From positions 8,434,001 through 8,498,000 of the forward strand of contig NC_079878.1 of NCBI RefSeq assembly GCF_029227915.1: a stretch of DNA of 64,000 bases. The letters run 5' to 3'. Every line of letters begins with the position of its first letter. Positions within the stretch are counted from its first letter, which is position 1. Source of the DNA: Hydractinia symbiolongicarpus (lineage: Eukaryota; Cnidaria; Hydrozoa; Anthoathecata; Hydractiniidae). This document shows positions 36,030 to 46,600 of this stretch, one piece after another. The notes under the pieces are model-generated. The model was not told the origin of the DNA. It was given only the letters and a program-made list of their open reading frames with translations, and ran no database searches. A program made the translations under genes and the position numbers.

Positions 36030-36632
36030 TTATACTACGACGAATATGTGCTCATCATCTGAATCAAGGTATCGTGTCCTGGATTTTTGCACTGGTTTAT
36101 ACTTACACTCTTCCAGCATAACCTGCAGATAGTTCTTATTCCCTTGCCGATAGATACTTGATAGCTTTAAAATGCAGATGAAGTCACAGGGCTGCTTAAG
36201 TGGTACTGGTTGATCATGAAAATCAGTATTAATCTCCCTATTCCATTCCTTTACTTTGGTACTAACATAGCCTTTTTTAACTGGTGGGGTAGTGAATTCA
36301 CTACCATATATTTTCTCAATCCATGTCAATATATTTTGGTATTTCTAAAGCCATTCAGGATGATTGTGTAAGTAAAATGACATGGTAAGTGGGGAACTCT
36401 CATCATATCGAGATGCTCCATTGCTATATAGGCCCCCTGGTGTTCTGATTAATAGAGTGGTAATTCTATTATCATTTTTATAACCTATCACAAATCTACC
36501 AATCTTGCCTTTATTGGCTTGTATTGGATCACTAAGTACAATATTTTCAATCTTTATATCGAGGATGTTAAATGCAGTTAGGTTGCTATAAAAAGCCGTT
36601 GTTTCAATATCATTTCTATAAAATTTGAAAAT
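36030..36632 (-). pseudogene. Polinton hypothetical protein, about 200 codons, one stop and no ATG
   Basis: A single frame is open from about 36632 to 36030 except for TAG at 36345-36347. The first part is beta-rich (Gly-Arg-Phe-Val-Ile-Gly-Tyr, Thr-Leu-Leu-Ile-Arg-Thr-Pro-Gly-Gly-Leu) and ends His-Asn-His-Pro-Glu-Trp; the second is basic and helical. The 5' end sits behind ATAAATAAAAG, the start context of other genes in the element, but with ATT at the expected place. Family unknown. Confidence 0.5.
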
Positions 36633-36655
36633 CTTTTATTTATGGAAATTAAACT

Positions 36656-36820
36656 CTAACTAGGGTTTTTACAAGGACACCAGCCACCATTGTACGTTAT
36701 ATACATCATATATTGTTGCCAGCACAATATCCTTCCTTTTATTATTAGTCTCCTTCCACACTTACATCTATCATATTTATCGAGAGCAATCTCGCACTCG
36801 TCGCAATATTCCTTGGTCAT
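36656..36820 (-). CDS. Small zinc-ribbon protein, 54 residues (Polinton)
   Basis: ATG at 36820 follows CAAATAAAT, the first gene inside the right terminal repeat. It contains Cys-Asp-Glu-Cys (residues 6-9), Cys-Lys-Cys (19-21), Cys33 and Cys-Pro-Cys (48-50), a zinc-ribbon pattern. Intact. It could be a transcription or replication accessory factor; no family assigned. Confidence 0.55.
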   Translation of the reverse strand: MTKEYCDECEIALDKYDRCKCGRRLIIKGRILCWQQYMMYITYNGGWCPCKNPS

Positions 36821-36853
36821 ATTTATTTGATATAACTCTGGTAACTGGCAATT

Positions 36854-36909
36854 GGGAATTTCCCTTTGGTCGACGTCGTCTGTGCCAGAAGGAACATTTC
36901 TCTATCTCT
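36854..36909 (-). repeat. Polinton right terminal inverted repeat
   Basis: Reverse complement of 22591-22646 with two mismatches; includes the GTCGACGTCGTC word. Confidence 0.9.
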
Positions 36910-37491
36910 ACAGCCCCAGCTAGTTTTGCTAAAGATATTAGAAAAGAAATAAATAAACTATAAATGTTTAAAGATATACTAATTACATTAAAATAATTTA
37001 AAAAATAGGTCGAAATAAATCAAAACCTCGAAAAATCCAAGATAGATAGATAGATGTTTTTCACTTATAACCCTTGATTTGCCCACTAACAGTAGCGCAA
37101 TTCAATTAATTCAAGATAATATCATGGGATAATACCTATTAATTTGAAATGATGGAGCAACTTTGTGGAAGTTTCCCACAAAGCAAGCACCGGCGAACTC
37201 CAAGAGACAAAGAACCCTAGGATTGAGGTTGCACGAACAAAATTATACGCGAATCAGAAATCTTTTAGCCTGCAAGGGATGTCATTACGATTTAGTTTTA
37301 TTTTTTATTTAATTTTAATTAAGATTTATTTTGTGCATTTCTCGGATACCCGGACCCATTCCCGCTCCGGAACTCTTTATAAATTAATTAAATCCTGGGG
37401 ACAAATTTCAGGTCCTGGGGTCAGTAGGTCATTTTAAAGTCATCTTTTGTGTAGCTCTTACACGAATACATTTACGAAGAAAATGTAAACA
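36910..37491 (+). promoter_or_regulatory. CASD1 upstream region between Polinton and first exon
   Basis: 582 bases with no gene. No TATA box is obvious near the start. The words around the first codons, AAGATGGCGGAC at 37498-37509, match the YY1-type element (AAGATGGCGGC) often found at start codons of TATA-less animal promoters. Confidence 0.4.
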
Positions 37492-37654
37492 ATGTTGAAG
37501 ATGGCGGACGATGTCGAAGAAAAGAAATTCGAAGATAATTTAGACCGTAAAACTTCTGCTATCAAAATCAGATTAGAATTGGGATGTAAATGTCTGGCAT
37601 GGGTTATCATAATTATATCAGCTTTGGTTCATATTTACCGTTTGTTTCAGCTTG
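37492..37654 (+). CDS. CASD1: CASD1 exon 1
   Basis: Start at ATG 37492 or, better, at ATG 37501 inside AAGATGGCGG. It encodes an acidic/basic lead and one membrane helix (Leu-Ala-Trp-Val-Ile-Ile-Ile-Ile). Donor GTAAGT, phase 1. Confidence 0.8.
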
Positions 37655-40600
37655 GTAAGTTCATCGAGCTGGCTTTTTCAAATGTTTTAATGTCTTAAGG
37701 CCCTTATCTTTTTGCTTTCAACAGAGCTAGCTTGCCTGCCTGGTGGTAGAATTTATTTGGAGAATGCTATCTAGTTCAGTGAAATGTATTTTTTTTTAAA
37801 TTAACAAAGTCGTTACCATATGTGGCAGGCAGTCAGGATAAACACCTAGCTAATTAGGTGGCATGACCTAATTACAGTTAGGGACAACTGCAAATTAGAC
37901 TATTCCGCCTAAATAGGCTATGATAGACAAATTAGGCGAAATTTATCTCCTAACTAGGCTATCAGCACTAAATTTGCTTATTACAGCCTTCTGGTTCGTG
38001 GTCGCAACGATCTTTAAGGTTAAAAATGATCTAACAAACCTCCCACGGACGTAGAAGTATTATTTTCGTAAATGTTATGGTGCGTTTTAAAGATATTGCT
38101 TTTAGTTTGTTATGCCACTGATCCGCATGCGCACAACGTTTTTTTCCGGCGTGTTTTAAAAAACCGCCCAAATAGACTATTTTGATTTAAAAAAAGATGG
38201 CGGATGGGATAAACGCGCTTTGCAAATGTACTGATCACGACGTTTGGATTACTTTTCAAAATAAAAATAAATGTAATCCAGTTTATCATATAGAAAGAGC
38301 TAAAGTCAAATCTAGTGTAGTGGGTTATCTGAGGCGGCATAAATACATCCCAGATAGAGCTCTCTACCTCTGCAAAGCATGCATTTCAATGACTGAGTAC
38401 ATGATGAAAACGAAATCTGACGATGACAAAAATTGTCCATCAGCGTTCTTTGATGGTAACAGCATGGAGTATTTGATTGACAGATTAATTACTTTTTTGT
38501 CTGAAGCTACAGTTATTGACATATCCGATACTAAATGGGTACTGCTGTTTTATTATCTTGGGAAGAGAGTTCTTTCTCCAAGAATACAGAAGGATGGGCA
38601 ACACTTAAGCAAAAGTTATAAAAACATATCATATTTGTGTGAACTTGATCCAAAGGAGTTTATATTCCAAAGGGAAAGCATTCTGGTGTCCTTTATAGAG
38701 GGAGTGTCAGGTCGAAACTTGAAAAATGAAGGGGATTCTGCCACAATATTTTATCTTGCATCGCTAATCGAGAATATATATTTCTTAGTAAATTTTAATT
38801 GGATACTTCCTCATTCATTTGTTTCTAATCTGATCCAGTCATGTATTTCGAAATCAAAAATTGTAACAACAATAAATGGAAAGATTTACCCAGCTGGTGG
38901 TTATTCATCGTACCTGACTTGGTTAAAAGATGTTGGTAGTGAAATGTTAAAAAGTCCCACCGGAGACGTAGAAACCTACTTTGACAACATAGGGAAGTAT
39001 ATAGTACGTAACCACCATATATCAAAGGAGAAATATTCAGGTGCAGATATTATAACGTCAACACTACACATTTGTGTACAAGGTGATCTTCAATCTAATG
39101 AGAATTTAAAACCATGTTACTGGGAAAAGGAAAAATCAATCCAAGAAATCCAGACCAGAATGGGTAAAATTTTACAAGAGTCACATATAGTTTTCCGAAA
39201 AGTCCGTTTTAACTACATTGAACAAATGATTCAGTTATTTAAAAGTGAAACAAGTGACATAAGTAAACGCATCTCAGATTTACTAACTTTTCAGAAGCGT
39301 CGATGTATAAATGAGGTAGGCTATTTTTCAAATACTCGTACTTTTTTGGTTTAACCTGTTTTAAAGATTTTAAACAGGTTCTGGAAATGTTGTGTATTAT
39401 TTGTCTTACCTTATTTGTTTTCTGTTTAATGTAGGAATGTGGAAAGACATACGACAGATGCAAACGAGTTTGTGATGTGTGTAGTTCAGTGGTAAAGAAA
39501 ATCAATGAGGAACCTCAAAAATTAAGTCGAACAACCTCACTTGGTGAAAAATATCTAAACCTTGGAGAAAAATCCAGCTGTAACTACCCATTCATTCAAG
39601 TTGGAGAGCCCATATTATGTAATCCAAACAGTTACGACAACTTGAAAACTATCCTTGCGCAGCTAAAAAGTTACCTAAACATTTCAAAAGACAGATTTTG
39701 GACATATTTGGGCTGTGATGGGCCACCGTATGTCATGACAAGTCGATTAATTGAGGCAGATAAAGATGAATTTGATTGGATCACGTTGCTGCCAGGCTTG
39801 GGACATTTAAATATGAACCAGGTATGCAAACAATTTTTTTTAATAAGTGAAAGAAGATTTAACTGCTTCTAAAAGAAAATGCATCTTTTCTAAAAATATG
39901 TATATATATAAATATATATTACAAGTATCATACATCATAAATATATTTTTTGTGTTTTTATAATATAATATAGATGTTACTAAAAATAATAAAATCAACT
40001 ATTTCTCTTTTAGGTAAAAGGATACTTTAAGGTTCTTGACAACATATGTTTAGAGCCCCTGGGCCGAGATATCCTAAATTTCAAATCTCCAAAGGCATAT
40101 TCATTCTTCAAAGACTGTAAAGACAACCACAAAGCATGGGAAGCTTTTGAGGTTTTTTTACATGGAACTATGTTAGAACTGATTTACAAATACTCTCAAG
40201 AAAGCGATAATGTTAGTGCTATGGGTTTCATGCAATGGCAACACAAAATAAATGCACCAACAGTTAAACTTTTATTGCAGCTTGTTTTAACATACGGTTT
40301 GGGGATTTATACACAGAGAGTAGGGGACCGTAATAATGATATCATTATCAGTGATGCTGGTCGATATTCGTTTGATGATTGGTTCTTTGGCTTTAATCAT
40401 CCGTATTACCGAGAAATCGAATACAGGGATTTGCAAAACAAAGCGATTTACCCACCTCAAGTAAAAGAACAGAGAGACAAAAATTTATCTTTTTCAGTTA
40501 CTAAGACAAAAGGCAGAAATCAAGGTGGGGATTTTTTGATGGAACAAAAAATTAAACGACAAAAGATGATGGCACCAAAAGGGAGTGTTGATAAAAGTAC

Positions 40601-43600
40601 TTGGCAACGCATTTCTCGATGTGTAGATGCTTTTGATCGAATTTATGAGAACACATCAAATTTATTAGATTTAAAAGATGATGCAGGATCACGTAATATC
40701 ATATTAGGTAATGAAATCATTGAATGGAGAGCGTTTTTACGACACTCAAAGTTTTTAGATAACAATGATAGCAGTACCGTATTCAATATTTATGGTGAAC
40801 CTATTAGTTCGAACTTTCTAAATTTAACAGAAAAGTTAAAACAAAAACGATTAGAGTATTGGCGCCAACATCGAGAAGGAGTTCATCTTCAAAAAATTTC
40901 TTATCCACTGTTGCAGACTTTCACGAAAAAGGCAGATGAATATAGTGATGATGAACTGACATAAATTATTTAAACACTCCTCTTAGTATTTATCATAATA
41001 TATATAATATATAAATAACATAAATATGTAACTTAGTCTATATATATAAGTACATATATCAACAGAAATTCAAAAACAAAGTTTGAAAAAATAACAATAT
41101 TTTAAAAACAAAACCTAAGAACACTCAATAAAATGAAAAAAATTAACTTATCGCTTTAATTTTGATGCTGCCTTGACAATGTGTCTTTTTATATGAGTTG
41201 GACACCAAAAATCGCCAAACTTTTGAACATTTCGTTGGGTGAACCCAATGCATATTACATGCACCCAATATTTGCAATCTCTTGCACTACATCCAATCCA
41301 AGGGGAATCTAAGTCATTGTCAGTATTGTGTTTTGCATTACACATTTGACATGTATTTTCATCTATCTCGTTTTCTGTTACAGTAAGGGAAGAAGAAGGT
41401 GTCAAAAAACTTAGTACATTGTCTAAATTTGTATTATTTCGTGTAGGTGTATGTTGTTCTATTTCTATCGAATTCAAAACAGTGGGTGGCTGATTCTGGG
41501 TTGAAGTTAATGGTTCGTGTTGAGTGCTGTGCAACTTTTTCTCAAAAATCAAAGCTGGGCATGTGCCATATAATTTTTTCACTTTCGATACTGCGTGTTG
41601 AAAGTCAACAGTGACATCATCACCTGTACACAACTTTAACAACGACATACTGTTTAGTATGCCATTCCGTCTTTTGTAGCGGCAGTCACTACGTGCTGCC
41701 TGGTCCACAACAAACTCTGTCCCACGTTTTCTTTTTTTTCCATCACTAAACCCAGGTTCAGCCACTCTTCTTTTATTTGCGTTGTTTACTTTGACTAGGT
41801 TTAGATTTTCGTCAAATATATTTGCCATTTTATGTTTATACCTAATAAAATTCAATAAAACTCAATAATTACAGTGTTGTTACTTGTGTCACTCTTCCTA
41901 TTTCAGAAATTACGTTAGTTACAGTGTCACAACTGTCTGTTTCAAAACAATACATGCACTCTAACTTAGGTCCTTTTCCTAATGTTGGATGGTCCCCGTG
42001 TAACATGCCACCTGTATAAAACGCTGTAGCCTGACGAATTTTTCCACTGTCAATAGCTGGTGAAAGTATCCCAGCAATAACTTTTGGAACTCGGCCAACA
42101 GTACGCCCAGCTATGCGCCTAACAGTTTCCCCTGTGCGTTCTCTAACGACGATATCCAAAAGTTCGTGATTCAGTTCATGTATGGACGGGATAACTACTT
42201 TAATTGCATTGCTGTCATATACATTTTCTGGCTCCCGAACTAGTGTCATTGGCATTTCCATACCAATTAAAGGTCTAACTTGAAAATGATGATAACCATT
42301 TATCACACAAAACGCAATAAAAAACTCACGTTCGTGCTCACTGTGCCAAACTTGGCGAGTACGATACTCACAGTATCTATCAGCATACAACTTTCGTTCA
42401 GCATTGTCTAAACTAGCCATTTTTTAAGACGTGTATGTTACTTTCTAATAAGTTCAATAATAATGAAAAAGGAAACTTGTGGCGCGAAACCTTCAGTTTT
42501 TTTGCGGGAAAATAATATACTAGTTAGGCTATGATGTCCTAATTACGCTATCATAGACTAAATAAGCTATTTGGACAATCTCGCCCCGGACCTTGTTCTA
42601 GTCACAGAGATATAATTTCTAGTCGATTGGAAACGAGTTTAGTTGGTGGGCACGCTTTCATGTATAACTTTTATATCCGCCATGCAAATTCTATGAAATT
42701 TCACCTAAGCAAAGATGACTAAGTCAGCAAGTAGTACAGTAAAAATAATCGCGCGACCAACAAAGATTGCGAAGATATCGTCGATTAAAAATTTCCATCT
42801 CCTAAATAGACTATTCTCTCTAAGTTAAGCTATTAAAAATCTCCTAATTTAGCTACTAGCTTATTTAGGAGAAATAGTCTAATTTGCAGTTGTCCCTAAC
42901 TGAATTAGGCGAGTCGTTTAGTAGTTGTAGTTAAATTAGGCTACCCGTAGTCTAACTAGGCGAACGAAAACTTTCTGTTGTAAATACCGCGGAATCATTG
43001 CGTTTCGCACTACAATTTTTATGTAATAAAATCTGTCCACTTTCCAGATAATTTTGACAAATAATAGACCATTTCAGAGATTATGCGCCATTATGGAATT
43101 TCGAAGCCCGGTGGTGCAAGTTGAACTTTGAACCCTATATGCCGTAGTAGAAAACTCTCTTAAAACACACAAAAAGAAACGAGTTTTGTATACACTCTTA
43201 GAGTGTTTAGCTAGGTCTTCGTAATGTTTTTACCTAAGTAACAGGGGATAACACCAGACAACATTTATTTAAGCATATTGCTTTGATCTATTAATGAATT
43301 ATAACTAGCAATTAAATACAGATGTAGGACGTAGGGATACTGAGTGTGTTTTATTATTTTTGACTCAATACATGTAAAATTTAACGCTGAAGTGGATATT
43401 TAATCAACTTTAAACATATTTTAACGATCAAATTATGCCTCTTACAACGTATGAGGATTTTTTAGAATTTAGTGTGAGGCAGCTGACAGACTTCTTGTCA
43501 GCTCTTACAACGTATGAGGATTTTTTAGAACTTAGTGTGAGGCAGCTGACTCACTTATTGTGGACTGAGTAATAGTTGAGTTAATCGCCAGAGCTTTTTC

Positions 43601-46600
43601 TGCAATGGAAATTATGCCAATAATTTTAACGAGCTTCACAGAGTAACTTATTTATTTATCATAAATATTTACACTTTAGTAATAAATTACTGCCATAATT
43701 GCATGTCCTGATAAGGAAACCGATAAAGACATACGCATATATATAACAAAACATTATGTAAAATATACATTGTGACTGAAACAAATAACATAGAAAAACT
43801 ATGACATAAAAAAATCGAATACCACTTTAATATAGTAAACTGAACTCATCATTTTTCCCTTTTTGATATTTTTCAATATTATAGGGCAATAGCGAAAGCA
43901 GGGAAGAAAGACAGGCATTCTTTCTAATACCACTCTTGAAAGACTCAAAGATAGGAGTGTTTAAGTAGACGGATCAAGGGACAAACATACACCAAAAAAC
44001 AAAATTATAAAAATATTAAAATAATAAAAATTATTTGCAATTATAATGACTAATGACTCTATTCCTAAAATCTGCGACTGAACCTGTTACCGTATCTCTA
44101 TGGGCAGTGTATTGAAAATTTTTACATCCATTATGGAGATGAAGCCAGATTATTTTGCGAGCTTAAGTTTCACTTTAGGAATAGATAACATTGTAGAGTT
44201 TTGACAATTATTTTGACAATGGATTATAACTCTCTAGATCTTTACAAATATTACAACCTAAACATTTCTTTACAAATCTAAAAACAAAGTTCAAGTCCAA
44301 ATCCAGTAAGGTATTTCCAAAATCAAAAATTTCTCTCTAAAGTAAAGTATAATCCAAGTTCAAAATCCAATGCCAATATCTTTATAATGCACAAAGCAGC
44401 TACACAATTTTAAATATCTAAATATAAAATGAAATTACCTTTAACCAAGCATTAATTACTAATTACAGCCTTATAGCTAGCTACAGTACAGTGTCCTAAA
44501 AGCATTTTTGGGAGACCTCTAGCTAGCTAGTTTAAAGGTTTTTAGGATATATTAAGTTGCCTTTATTGTACAAAAAGAAATTAAAAGTACAAATAAGTGC
44601 ATAATAAAAGTATTTTTCAAAATATATATCATAAAATTAGTATCACAAAGATAAAAACAGATATCAAAAATCAAAACTGTCTTGCCGCCAGCAGTTCCGC
44701 AAGACAAATGACTGAATAAAACGTGAAGTCCAAAGTTCAACTTGCACCACCGAATTCCGCAAATTCATAATGGCGCATAATCTCCGAAATGGTCTATCGT
44801 CTTACTGCATCGCGCATTGGTAACTTATGGCCCAAACCTCGTGTGGCATTATTTGTTGTTTTAAATAATGGATTTCAGCCATTCACGCCACAGGGTAAAA
44901 ATAAATATGGCGGACAAAAACGTCACCTAAATAGGCAACACTTAACCTAATTAGGTTATATATTTCATTTTAACATAATTCTTACTTGCGCGAGCATATC
45001 AAGGCACGAGTCACAATTTTGAAATCATGGTCACGTAGACTATCCATTCTGAACAAAGATTTTTTGCGATTTTTTCTTAGGAATTTATGAAAAGTCATTA
45101 AATTTTGTAATGTCTTAACTAGGTTACATATGGCCTAACTAGGCTACAATGAGTCGCCTAAATAGGTGGGATGCCCTAATTAGCCTATCGTCGCCTAATA
45201 AAGTGTTTACCCTGACTGACAGGAATTATTCCAGGAAATAAAGGATTTTGTGTTTAAGATTGGCACGGGGGGTGCTCATAAGCTGCATACGCCCTAAATA
45301 GTGTGGGCGTTTACGTGCGAATTCAGCGTTCTGAAAAGAATTCAAGTATTCGCCCAAAAATAGCCGCATAGGCCTGAACAATGCCCAAAAATGAAAAAGA
45401 AAACAGACACTAATATGATTCAAAAAAACTATTAAAATTAAAATAAACTTTTTGATGATTTTTGATAAAGTTTACTTTATAAATAAATTATATATAAACT
45501 TTATAACTACTTTCTCTTCCAACGCCTTCTTCGCAACTATCGTCCGCATAGTATGTTACAAGAAATTGCATTTCAGGAATGCTCCGGGCGAGTGTGGGAA
45601 AGTGCAGGCAGTTTTGGGGGACAACCGTTAATTTTATTCAAAAAGTCGCCCGAACTCGCTCTTATATACAAGGGCTGATCTAAGTTAATTTGGACATCAG
45701 TATACCGATTTTGGGGACATCTAATTTGGGTGCCCAACTTAGAAACACACAATTTAAAATGCTTCAGAATTGCATTCTTTTTTTCAGGATATTTTATATC
45801 TCATATTATATATTTTTTAATTTTCAGTCCCTGATATATGCAGGCATTTGCGGTTTATCGGAATCCTATAGGATTGGCTAAAGCAGCCTTTCTAAGCTCT
45901 ATTTTAGAGACCAAGAAAAATATTTTACAATGATAAATCATCTGTCTTTCAACATTTTCAACATTCTTCCTTGATTTGTCTTTAGTACGGTCTCCCTTTA
46001 ACCATCTATATACTTATTTTCTCTGAGAAATTAGGGTCTATTAACTTTCGAGACTTGCGAAGCGTCATGCAATAGAAAAGATTTTCCTGGTTCAACCACT
46101 CTCAATGGGATGGAGATTAAATTCAGCAACAAAAATGAAGTGCTGGCAGTTCAGGAGGACAACCACCAATTTAATTTGAAAATGTTGCCCAAACTCGCCC
46201 TTTACATGCGGGCGTTTGCTGCTTATGGGCGCCCTCTTTGAAAACGATCGCTCTACTTCAGTGCCGTTGATGAAAGAATCAATGCCGCAATTTATAAAAT
46301 AAGTGACATTGATTGTTTCTGAAACAGAATGTCATCCAATCTGTGTTGTTTCTTTAACTCCTATTACATTTCTGTTAAGAGATGCCTCTTTTTTTTCTTG
46401 AAAAAATATTTTGTTCATTCTAAACAAGACATTTACCAATGCATACGTTGGACAGAAAACAGGTTTAATAATATAGATATTAAAGATGTCCCTTCAAAGC
46501 AGAAAAATTGCTGTGTTTTGTTTTCAATTGACAATCTCCTAACATAGCTCTAAAATCACCTGTTCTATAATGATAAAATAATGTCCCAGTCTTTTTCAGA

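Larger units (their letters stand above)
22591..36909. mobile_element. Polinton/Maverick element, 14.3 kb
   Basis: 56 bp inverted ends enclose a set of genes diagnostic of Polintons: protein-primed polymerase B, retrovirus-like integrase, A32-type ATPase and double-jelly-roll capsid protein, with typical small accessory genes. The ends start with AG, as is usual for Polintons, but they are short for the family and the 6 bp flanks (AACATC and ACAGCC) are not a clean duplication. Most large genes are broken by point stops or single-base frame changes, so the copy is dead but young-looking. It ends 582 bp before the first CASD1 ATG. Confidence 0.92.
37875..42902. mobile_element. Autonomous-looking transposon with HIRAN and PHD-like partner genes, 5.0 kb
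   Basis: A 30 bp perfect inverted repeat starting CAGTTAGGGACAACTG defines the ends (37875-37904, 42873-42902), flanked by AATTA on both sides (37870-37874, 42903-42907), a clean 5 bp target duplication. CCTAAWTAGGC words are dense inside each end. It holds three intact genes: one spliced gene on + and two convergent genes on -. I cannot assign it to a named superfamily. Confidence 0.75.
37827..45225. mobile_element. Outer non-autonomous element, host of nested insertions
   Basis: Inverted ends CAGTCAGG(A/G)TAAACAC at both sides. The 5 bp flanks GCAGG and ACAGG fit a decayed duplication with one mismatch. It carries CCTAATTAGG-type words like the inner element, so it is probably a deleted relative. 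Its own sequence is interrupted by two nested insertions (37875-42902 and 43064-44797), leaving about 630 bp. Exact end bases uncertain by 1-2. Confidence 0.5.

Noticed and set aside
41828-41872. Intron joining the HIRAN and PHD-like frames
   Set aside because: The only GT-AG pair (CAA/GTAACA to TTATTAG/GTATAA) joins in the wrong phase and gives an immediate stop.
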